DNA of 61,812 nt, taken from the NCBI GenBank assembly GCA_937870635.1, contig CALMZP010000099.1:1-61812 (forward strand), written 5' to 3'. The position numbers and the translations under genes were made by a program. This stretch comes from an uncultured Acidobacteriota bacterium (GTDB lineage Bacteria; Acidobacteriota; Thermoanaerobaculia; Gp7-AA8). The notes under the pieces were generated by a model. The model was not told the DNA's origin. It ran no database searches and was given only the letters and a program-made list of their open reading frames with translations. Positions 24,807-31,454 of the stretch are shown here, piece after piece (the stretch's first letter is position 1; every line of letters starts with the position of its first letter).

Positions 24807-25145
24807 ATGAACAGCGCAGACCGCCGCCGATATCCCCGCATCAACCTCTCCCAGCCGATTCGCGGCTCCGTGGGCGCGGCGCGCGTATACGTACTCGATG
24901 CGTCAGTTGGAGGGATTCGTATTGCGCATCAGGTGAACCTTCCCGAGCCCGGCGAATTCTGCCGCGTCGAGGTTCCGACCGACCTCGGTCCGATCAAGCT
25001 CGATTGTGAAGTCGTTCGCACCGTGCCCGAACGCGCCGTCTATCACACCGGCCTGCAGATTCTCGCCGCCGATCACCAGTCGGCCGAGCGGTTGCGGAGC
25101 ATGTGCGGCGCCGCCGCTGCGCCGAGGAAAGAGCACGACAACTGA
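24807..25145 (+). CDS. Single-domain PilZ protein
   Basis: Starting at the ATG at 24807, the 112-residue product is essentially one PilZ domain: DRRRYPRI (arginine cluster) at 5-12, VLDASVGGIRIAH (the D/NxSxxG loop) at about 29-41, and a terminal strand-helix region (YHTGLQILAADHQSAERLRS). This is a classical c-di-GMP binding set. The open frame upstream to 24207 is antisense shadow of the phosphatase gene. The 3' end runs directly into a 7-base repeat hairpin. Confidence 0.85.
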   Translation: MNSADRRRYPRINLSQPIRGSVGAARVYVLDASVGGIRIAHQVNLPEPGEFCRVEVPTDLGPIKLDCEVVRTVPERAVYHTGLQILAADHQSAERLRSMCGAAAAPRKEHDN

Positions 25146-25200
25146 TTTTGGATTTTGGATTTTGGATTGGTCCAAAATCCAAAATCCAAAATCCAAAATC
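25144..25200. repeat. ATTTTGG / CCAAAAT 7-base inverted arrays
   Basis: Three ATTTTGG units on the left face four CCAAAAT units on the right around the short centre ATTGGTCC. The array starts at the PilZ stop codon and ends inside the stop codon of the convergent small gene, filling the spacer exactly. Similar ATTTTGG hairpins lie at 47598-47667, 54385-54455 and 57135-57187. Confidence 0.9.
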
Positions 25201-25453
25201 ACTCTCCTCCCACCAGCTTCAGTCCCGGAGCCTCATCGAGCGGGGTCCTGTTGCGATCGAGGCGCGTTACGACCCAGTCTGCGCCGCGGCGTTCGATCTC
25301 GATGATGACCGACTCCCACATCGTTCCGGGCGTGTTCTCGGCGTGGCGCACCTTGAGTCCTGCCCATCGATCGGGGGTGATGCCCTGATCGTGCAGCCAC
25401 TGCTCGGCTTCGGTGATGATCTCGGGCGGATTCTTGTGAGCGCAGGAAGACAA
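25199..25453 (-). CDS. Small hypothetical protein (84 aa)
   Basis: Reading from the TTG at 25453 gives a soluble protein with EIITEAEQWLHDQGITPD, a central beta region (MWESVIIEIERRGADWVVTRLDR) and a short tail. It shows no motif of a known family. It lies 12 bases downstream of the response-regulator stop on the same strand, so it could be co-transcribed. The start is uncertain because no ribosome-binding site is clear. Confidence 0.5.
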   Translation of the reverse strand: MSSCAHKNPPEIITEAEQWLHDQGITPDRWAGLKVRHAENTPGTMWESVIIEIERRGADWVVTRLDRNRTPLDEAPGLKLVGGE

Positions 25454-25465
25454 TCGCAGGTAACC

Positions 25466-25828
25466 TCAGTTGGAAACGGTCTGCAGCACGCCCGTGAGGA
25501 CGTCGATCGTGAACGGCTTCGAGACGACGGCGCCGACGCCGAGATCCGTCTTCGAGAGCTGGCGCGGATAGGCAGTCACGATGATGACCCGGCCCATCTG
25601 TAGCGGACGATTCTGACGGAGGTAGTCGAGGACTCCGTGGCCGTCGAGGACGGGCATCATGAGATCGAGCATCACGACGCCGTAATCACTTCGTTCGAGC
25701 ATGATGACCGCTTCGCCGCCGTGGTTGGCGGTATCGACGGTATACCCGCTGCGCGCGAGGAATTTCTGCAGCAGGAGGCGGGTGCTGGGGTCGTCATCGA
25801 CGACCAGTGCAGTTTTTCCGGAGTTCAT
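25466..25828 (-). CDS. Single-domain response regulator (CheY-like receiver)
   Basis: The 120-residue product is a lone receiver domain: acidic pocket DDD at 11-13, phosphoacceptor Asp55 in VMLDLMMPVLDG, Thr/Ala switch region (IVTAYP), and Lys104 in SKPF. It has no output domain. Start ATG at 25828 (MNSGKTALVVDDD); the open frame upstream is antisense to the histidine kinase. The adjacent divergent gene encodes a hybrid histidine kinase, and the two start codons can share a single CATG, so they probably form one phosphorelay. Confidence 0.92.
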   Translation of the reverse strand: MNSGKTALVVDDDPSTRLLLQKFLARSGYTVDTANHGGEAVIMLERSDYGVVMLDLMMPVLDGHGVLDYLRQNRPLQMGRVIIVTAYPRQLSKTDLGVGAVVSKPFTIDVLTGVLQTVSN

Positions 25829-28025
25829 GACGCGACGGCAGTTAGAATCAGAAGCGGTGAGCCGAGCGCCTAGTGTAACCCGATTTGCGAGACGTTTCCG
25901 TCCTTCCACCCCGGAACAGATTGCGGTCGCGTACGCCATCGCGGGTTTTCTCTGGATCTTTTTCTCCGATTTCCTGGCGGCGCAGCTGCCGCCGGCGATG
26001 GCGGCGGCGACCCAGACCGTCAAGGGCTTCGTGTTCATCGGAGTCACGTCGCTCATCATCTATCTGCTGTTGCTGCGCCGGCGGCTCGTCCGCGCTGATG
26101 ATCTCGACTCGCTGGCGCGCCAGGCCGCGCAGACCGACGTGCTGACTCACTCGCTCGAGGAAGTGAAGGCGGCGCAGACGGCGCTCGCCCAATCCGAAGC
26201 GCGTCTGCGACAGGTGTTCAACGCATCGCTCGATGTGATCATCACCGTCGCGATAGACGATCTGATCCTGGAGTGGAACGAAGCGGCCGAGCGCCAGTTT
26301 GGATGGACCGCAGCCGAAGCGATCGGCGAGAAAGCTGCCGACCTCATCGTGCCGCCCGCGCGAATCGAGGAGTATCGGACGGCCCTGAAACGCGTGGCGA
26401 AGTCGGGCGGGGCCAGGCGGTTCGAGACGTTTGCGCTCAAGCGGTCCGGAGACGAATTTCCGGTTGAAGCGACCGTGGCCGCGGTCGAGTGGGGAGAGAC
26501 CGTGGTCGTCACGATGTTCCTTCGCGACATTTCCGAGCGCATGCGCTCCGCCCAGGAGGCGCAGCTCATTCAGGCCGTCGTCAACGCGGCGCCATTCGCA
26601 ATCATCGGCCTCGACGACGCCGGGCGGATCCTCTCGTGGAACCCCGCCGCGGAGGAGATGTACGGGTGGCACGGCGAGGATGTCCGTTCGACCACGGTTT
26701 CGATCCTTTTCCCGGCCGAGTCCGACGGATTCGTGCCGCTCCTCGACCGCATCCGTCTCGGCGCGGAAGTCCACTCGCACCAGGGCCTCCATCAGCGAGC
26801 GGACGGAACGGCGATCACCGTGGTCTGGAGCCTCGCTCCGCTGCCGGCGGTCGGAGCTTCGCGCCGCGCGGCCCTCATTGCCGTGGACTTATCGGAGCAG
26901 CAGCACCTGAAAAGGCGTCTCTCCGATGCCGAATACCTCGCCAGTCTGGGGCGTCTCGCCGGAACGGTTGCGCACGAGTTCAACAATGTGCTGATGGGGA
27001 TTCAGTCGTTCGCCGAAGTGATCGACCGAAGGATGCAGGCCGACGAGGCGATCACCCGAGCGGCGGGGCAGATCCGCCTCAGCGTCCAGCGCGGCCGGCG
27101 CATCACCGAGGACGTTCTACGCTTCACGCGGGCCGCCGCAGCGCCGGCGCTCATCTCCATCAACGTCGACGAATGGCTTGCCGGAATTGCGTCGGAACTT
27201 CAGGAGCTCGCCACTCCTCATGTATCGGTGCGCATCGAGTGCACCGCGCCGGGTCTGCACGTGATCGGCGACCCTGGGCAGCTTCATCAGGTGATCACCA
27301 ACCTCGCCATCAACGCCAACGACGCGATGCCGAGGGGTGGAGAGATCCGGATCGCCGCCGGGAGTTGTCCCGTGCCGGCAGGATGGCCTTCGCGGGAGGC
27401 CTGCGCCGAGATTACAGTCAGCGATACGGGATCAGGCATGTCGGCCGAGACCGCGGCACATGCATTCGAACCGCTCTTCACGACCAAGAAACGTGGCGGC
27501 ACGGGACTCGGTCTCTCCGTCGTCCAGAAAATCGTCAGAGCGCACGGCGGTGAGATTTCGTTCGAGACGAACGAGGGCAAGGGAACGACCTTTCGTATCC
27601 GGCTCCCGGCGCGCTATGAAACCATCCGCCCCAGCGATACGGTAACCGAGAGCCGTTCCTTCGCGCCCCGCCGCATTCTCCTCGTCGAAGACGACGTTGC
27701 CGTGGCTGCTGGACTGGCAGACCTGCTTCGGTCCTACGACATGACCGTCGACGTCGTTCACAGTGGAAGCGCTGTGGTCGAAGCCGTCGGCAGGTTTCAT
27801 CCGGACATCATCGTCCTCGATGTGGGCCTTCCGGATCGCGACGGAGTGGCCGTGTTCGGCGACGTCGCAACTTCGTATCCGCGACTGCCGGTGCTCTTCT
27901 CCACCGGCCACGCCGACGAGGCGCGCCTGGAAGGCCCCCTCTCGCGCAGTAACGTGGGATTCCTCAGAAAGCCGTACCCGGTGGAAACACTACTCGATCA
28001 GATCGAGCATCTGATGGAAGGGTGA
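25827..28025 (+). CDS. Membrane hybrid sensor histidine kinase with two PAS domains and a receiver
   Basis: The 732-residue product (ATG 25827; GTG 25857 possible) has two transmembrane helices (about 30-75), two PAS domains (starting near FNASLDVIIT and VVNAAPFAII), a HisKA region with His383 in TVAHEFNNVLMG, an ATPase domain (NLAINANDAMP, DTGSGMS, GGTGLGLSVV), and a C-terminal receiver with Asp665 in VLDVGLPDRDG. It can autophosphorylate and pass phosphate to its own receiver or to the lone receiver encoded divergently at 25466-25828. The signal is unknown. Confidence 0.93.
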   Translation: MTRRQLESEAVSRAPSVTRFARRFRPSTPEQIAVAYAIAGFLWIFFSDFLAAQLPPAMAAATQTVKGFVFIGVTSLIIYLLLLRRRLVRADDLDSLARQAAQTDVLTHSLEEVKAAQTALAQSEARLRQVFNASLDVIITVAIDDLILEWNEAAERQFGWTAAEAIGEKAADLIVPPARIEEYRTALKRVAKSGGARRFETFALKRSGDEFPVEATVAAVEWGETVVVTMFLRDISERMRSAQEAQLIQAVVNAAPFAIIGLDDAGRILSWNPAAEEMYGWHGEDVRSTTVSILFPAESDGFVPLLDRIRLGAEVHSHQGLHQRADGTAITVVWSLAPLPAVGASRRAALIAVDLSEQQHLKRRLSDAEYLASLGRLAGTVAHEFNNVLMGIQSFAEVIDRRMQADEAITRAAGQIRLSVQRGRRITEDVLRFTRAAAAPALISINVDEWLAGIASELQELATPHVSVRIECTAPGLHVIGDPGQLHQVITNLAINANDAMPRGGEIRIAAGSCPVPAGWPSREACAEITVSDTGSGMSAETAAHAFEPLFTTKKRGGTGLGLSVVQKIVRAHGGEISFETNEGKGTTFRIRLPARYETIRPSDTVTESRSFAPRRILLVEDDVAVAAGLADLLRSYDMTVDVVHSGSAVVEAVGRFHPDIIVLDVGLPDRDGVAVFGDVATSYPRLPVLFSTGHADEARLEGPLSRSNVGFLRKPYPVETLLDQIEHLMEG

Positions 28026-28220
28026 GTGACGGGGAGTGACGCGTGACGAGTGTTGTGACGAGTGACGAGTGACGGGTGTCGCACGTCATCCTGAGGCGCG
28101 GAGACGCCGAAGGACCTCAAAATACGATTCACGTCGTCTGAGGCCCTTCGCCGTCTTCGCGGCTCAGGGTGACGTGGAGGCGGACATGTCACTCGTAACC
28201 CGTCACTCGCCACCGTCACG
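28023..28220. repeat. Composite repeat: GAGTGAC arrays enclosing a CACGTCATCCTGAG palindrome
   Basis: The left array 28023-28078 repeats GAGTGAC-type words with some degenerate units; the right array 28186-28220 repeats GTCACTC/GTCACGT words. The palindrome 28082-28176 starts CACGTCATCCTGAGGCGCGG and ends GGCTCAGGGTGACGTG. It fills the convergent spacer between the histidine kinase and the ABC-F gene. Confidence 0.85.
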
Positions 28221-28222
28221 TT

Positions 28223-29851
28223 CTACGCATGCACGCCGGGGGCTTCGCGGCCGGTGCGTTCTACGTACTCGGTGTACGAGCCGCCGTAGGTGAGGGGGCC
28301 GTCGTGTTCGTCGCCGGCCAGCTCGAGCACGCGGTTCGCAAGGCCGCGCAGGAACGTGCGGTCGTGGGAGACGAAGAGCATCGTCCCTTCGAACTTCGTC
28401 AGCGCTTCGACCAGCATCTCCTTGGTGGCGAGATCGAGATGGTTCGTCGGCTCGTCGAGGATCAGGAAGTTCGGCGGGTCAAGCAGCATCCTGGCCATGA
28501 CCAGCCGTGACTTCTCGCCGCCCGAAAGCGAGCGGATCTTCTTGTCGACGTCGTCGCCGGAGAACTGGAAGGCCCCCAGGAGGCTGCGCAGCACCCCGAT
28601 GCTCTCGAGCGGGTAATCCTTCTGGATCTGCTCCCATACCGTCAGGTCCGCATCGAGAAGATCGAGAGACTGCTGCGCGAAGTACCCGACCTTCAGGCTC
28701 GCTCCCAGGCGCACGGTTCCGTCATCCGGCGCGACGGTGCCGGCGACGAGTTTCAGCAGCGTCGACTTCCCGGCGCCGTTCTTTCCCATGACCGCCCAGC
28801 GCTCGCCGCGGCGGACATGAAAGTCGAAGTCGTCGTAGATCGTTTTGCGCCCATAGGCCTTCGACACTCCATCGAGCATCACCACGTCGTCGCCGGATCG
28901 GCTGGGGGAGCGGAAGTCGAACTTCACCACCTTCCGTTTCTTCGGCGGCTCGACCCGCTCGATCTTGTCGAGGGCTTTGATGCGGCTCTGAACCTGGGCA
29001 GCCTTCGCCGCGTGGGCGGTGAATCGCTCGATGAAGCGCTGTTCCTTTGCGAGCTTCGCCTGCTGCCGCGCGTACTGCGCTTCCTGATTCGCTTCGCGCA
29101 GCTCGCGCTCACGCACGTAGAAGTCGTAGTCGCCCGAATAGGTGACGATGTCTCCCTCGTCGATCTCGATGATCTTGGTGACGATGCGGTTCATGAAGTC
29201 GCGGTCGTGGGAGGTCATGAGGATCGTCGCCGTGCTGTCGTGCAGGAATCGCTCGAGCCACACGATCGACTCGATGTCGAGGTGGTTCGTCGGTTCGTCG
29301 AGCAGCAGCACGTCGAACCGTCCCAGAAGGATCTTCGCCATCGAGACGCGCATCTTCCAACCGCCGGAGAGAGCGCCGACGTCCCCGTCGATCTGGCTGT
29401 CTTCGAATCCGAGGCCGCCCAGCACTTCGCGGGCGCGCGCTTCGAGCTCGTAGCCGCCGTGATCCTGGTACTCCTCCTGGACGTGGCCGAAACGGTCCAG
29501 GACCTTGTCGTAGTCGGGGCGGGACGGGTCTCCCATCGCATGCTCGAGCTCCATGAGCTCGTGATGCAGATCGCCGAGCCGTCCGCTGCCCGCGATCGCT
29601 TCCTCGAGAACGCTGCGGCCGCTCATCTCGTCCACTTCCTGGCGGAAGTGCCCGATGGTCATCTTCTTCGGCACGGCCACCACGCCGTCATCGGCGGTCT
29701 CTTCACCCGTGATCATCCGGAAAAGCGTCGACTTGCCGGAGCCGTTGGGACCGACGAGCCCCGCCTTTTCGCCCGGGTTGAGCTGGAAGGACGCCTCCAC
29801 GAGGAGCACCTGCCTGCCGTATTGCTTGCTGACGTTGGAAAACGAGATCAT
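28223..29851 (-). CDS. ABC-F family ATPase (ribosome-associated, EttA/Uup-like)
   Basis: Start at the ATG at 29851 (MISFSNVSKQYGRQVLL); the longer open frame adds 70 codons without similarity. The 542-residue protein has two ABC cassettes without membrane domains: Walker A GPNGSGKST at about 34-42 and GKNGAGKST in the second, signatures LSGGW and LSGGEKSRL, and LLDEPTNHLD/ILDEPTNHLD. The charged helical linker (REANQEAQYARQQAKLAKEQ) is the P-site tRNA interaction region. ABC-F proteins bind the ribosome and regulate translation or resist antibiotics; the subtype is not decided. Confidence 0.93.
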   Translation of the reverse strand: MISFSNVSKQYGRQVLLVEASFQLNPGEKAGLVGPNGSGKSTLFRMITGEETADDGVVAVPKKMTIGHFRQEVDEMSGRSVLEEAIAGSGRLGDLHHELMELEHAMGDPSRPDYDKVLDRFGHVQEEYQDHGGYELEARAREVLGGLGFEDSQIDGDVGALSGGWKMRVSMAKILLGRFDVLLLDEPTNHLDIESIVWLERFLHDSTATILMTSHDRDFMNRIVTKIIEIDEGDIVTYSGDYDFYVRERELREANQEAQYARQQAKLAKEQRFIERFTAHAAKAAQVQSRIKALDKIERVEPPKKRKVVKFDFRSPSRSGDDVVMLDGVSKAYGRKTIYDDFDFHVRRGERWAVMGKNGAGKSTLLKLVAGTVAPDDGTVRLGASLKVGYFAQQSLDLLDADLTVWEQIQKDYPLESIGVLRSLLGAFQFSGDDVDKKIRSLSGGEKSRLVMARMLLDPPNFLILDEPTNHLDLATKEMLVEALTKFEGTMLFVSHDRTFLRGLANRVLELAGDEHDGPLTYGGSYTEYVERTGREAPGVHA

Positions 29852-29918
29852 GCGGGGCCTCTGAACGCCCGCCGCCTTCAATCTGTTCCGGCGTGCGCTA
29901 CCATTCGGGATACTCAAA

Positions 29919-31043
29919 GTGAACATCGAACGGTTCTCCGGCCTGGTCGGGGAGATCCATCGCGCCGCCCTCGAGCCCGAGCGATGGCCGGATGTCATGC
30001 GGTCGATCTCCGACGCCCTCGGCGCCACGATCTCCGGCCTCGTCCTCCGCGATCTCGCCACCGGGACGTTTCCCTTCGGCGCGCTCGATCCCCGCTCACC
30101 CGCGGCCGCGCTCGACGCCTACCGCGATTACTACGGCGCGATCGATCTGCTCGCCGCGGAAGCAGCGCGGAGGCCGGAGGGTGACGTCATCACGCATCGG
30201 GAACTGCTGGTCCGGCCCGATGTCCGCCGCAGCGAAGTCTGGAACGATTTTTACCTTCGGTGGCAGTTCGAACACCTGATCGGCGCTTATGCGCTCAACG
30301 ACGATCGATATACCGCCTCGCTTGTCGTGTACCGCGATGGGGGCCCCGACGAGTTCAGCGCGGATGACTACCGAACGATGGCGCTGATCGTCCCCCACGT
30401 GACCACCGCTCTTCGCACGTGGCTGCGGCTTCGGGAGGCGGAGGGCCGCGTGGCGGGCCTTGCCGCCGCGCTGGACTCGCTCCTCACAGGGATCATCCTT
30501 CTCGACCGCGCCCGCCGAGTGGTCTGGATGAACCTGCATGCCCACGCCATCGTTGCGCGGCGCGACGGGCTCGCCGTTCACGATGGCCACCTGGTCGGGG
30601 CGAACCAGGCGCAAACGAACGCGTTACGGTCGATCCTCTGCAGCATGGACACGCCCAATCGTCATGCCACTCTGGCCCGCCCCTCGGGGTCGGCGCCGCT
30701 CCTCGTCACGGCACTCCGTGCGTCCGCCGATGCGTTTCCCGGTTCGGCAGCGGAATCGATGGTTCTCATCTCGGATGGATCGCATGCCGGTAGCGGGCTG
30801 GACAATTATCTGCGGCACGTCTGGAAACTGACGAAAGCCGAGGCCGCCCTGGCGTGTGCGATTGCCGACGGAAAGTCGCTTCAGGAAGTTTCGGACGCGA
30901 CGTCGGTGAGCATCGAGACTCTTCGCAGCCATCTGAAAAGAATCTTTCACAAGGTGGGTGCGCACAGTCAGTCGGATCTCGTCCGGCTCATCCTCAGCAC
31001 GCCCGTGGCCAGGCTTCACCGCGTGTCGATGGAGAAGATGTAG
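29919..31043 (+). CDS. LuxR-type HTH transcriptional regulator
   Basis: The 374-residue protein carries an N-terminal GAF/PAS-like sensory region (residues about 5-170), a middle domain, and a C-terminal LuxR-type helix-turn-helix (LTKAEAALACAIADGKSLQEVSDATSVSIETLRSHLKRIF at about 308-347, split here by motif). This places it with LuxR family regulators with a PAS-like sensor. The ligand is not evident. Its last 28 bases overlap the end of the convergent methyltransferase remnant. It is divergent from the ABC-F gene, start-to-start distance 67 bases. Confidence 0.88.
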   Translation: MNIERFSGLVGEIHRAALEPERWPDVMRSISDALGATISGLVLRDLATGTFPFGALDPRSPAAALDAYRDYYGAIDLLAAEAARRPEGDVITHRELLVRPDVRRSEVWNDFYLRWQFEHLIGAYALNDDRYTASLVVYRDGGPDEFSADDYRTMALIVPHVTTALRTWLRLREAEGRVAGLAAALDSLLTGIILLDRARRVVWMNLHAHAIVARRDGLAVHDGHLVGANQAQTNALRSILCSMDTPNRHATLARPSGSAPLLVTALRASADAFPGSAAESMVLISDGSHAGSGLDNYLRHVWKLTKAEAALACAIADGKSLQEVSDATSVSIETLRSHLKRIFHKVGAHSQSDLVRLILSTPVARLHRVSMEKM

Positions 31044-31375
31044 AGCCGCTGCATCGGCATCGACTCGACGATCTCCACGAGTCGAAACCCACCGGGCACC
31101 CATTCGCGCAACACCTGCTCCTTCGTCATGCGATGCGCGGGGCTGATGTGGGAGGTGGTCTCGCGGTATTCGACCAGCGCGACGCGCCCCGATGGTTTGA
31201 GAGCTTTGCGAAAGGCGGCGAGCATCGGGTCGGGCTTCTGGAGCTCGTGATACACGTCGACCAGGAGGATCCAGTCGAACGTCGCGTCAGGCAGCTTCGG
31301 ATCCGATTCCTCGCCGAGAACGGGAATGACGTTCGTCAGCCCTTCAGCCGCGGCTTTCTCTTTGATACCGCATTT
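31016..31375 (-). pseudogene. Class I methyltransferase remnant (N-terminal half missing)
   Basis: The minus-strand frame ending at 31016 reads IKEKAAAEGLTNVIPVLGEE, then ILLVDVYHELQKPDPMLAAF, KPSGRVALVEYRE and a long C-terminal tail. That is the second half of a SAM-dependent methyltransferase Rossmann fold: strand 4 with VDVYHE, strand 5 with GGR-like turn. The SAM-binding Gly motif I and preceding ~90-100 residues are absent. Homology stops at about 31375, next to a repeat fragment (31390-31440). The remaining open frame upstream to 31444 is unlike the family. Probably a decayed gene. Confidence 0.75.
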
Positions 31376-31389
31376 CGATCTTCCTCCTC

Positions 31390-31440
31390 TCAACGCCCCC
31401 TCATCCGGCCTTCGGGGCGCAATCCCGTTTCTCCCCTCAG
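31390..31440. repeat. Truncated copy of the CCCCCTCATCCG / TCTCCCC element
   Basis: The sequence CCCCCTCATCCGGCCTTCGG followed by a TTTCTCCCCTC segment resembles the halves of the hairpin element in the spacer at 10713-10943. Only one arm is left, abutting the missing 5' end of the methyltransferase gene. Confidence 0.55.
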
Positions 31441-31454
31441 GCACGTCGCCCGGC

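Noticed and set aside
25144-25200. Peptides such as DFGFWILD encoded in the ATTTTGG arrays as part of real genes.
   Set aside because: They result from the repeat word read in one frame and recur at all ATTTTGG loci, so they are not conserved protein sequence.
31376-31444. First 23 residues of the open frame before the methyltransferase remnant as a true N-terminus.
   Set aside because: They are unlike the family and are encoded by repeat fragment sequence.
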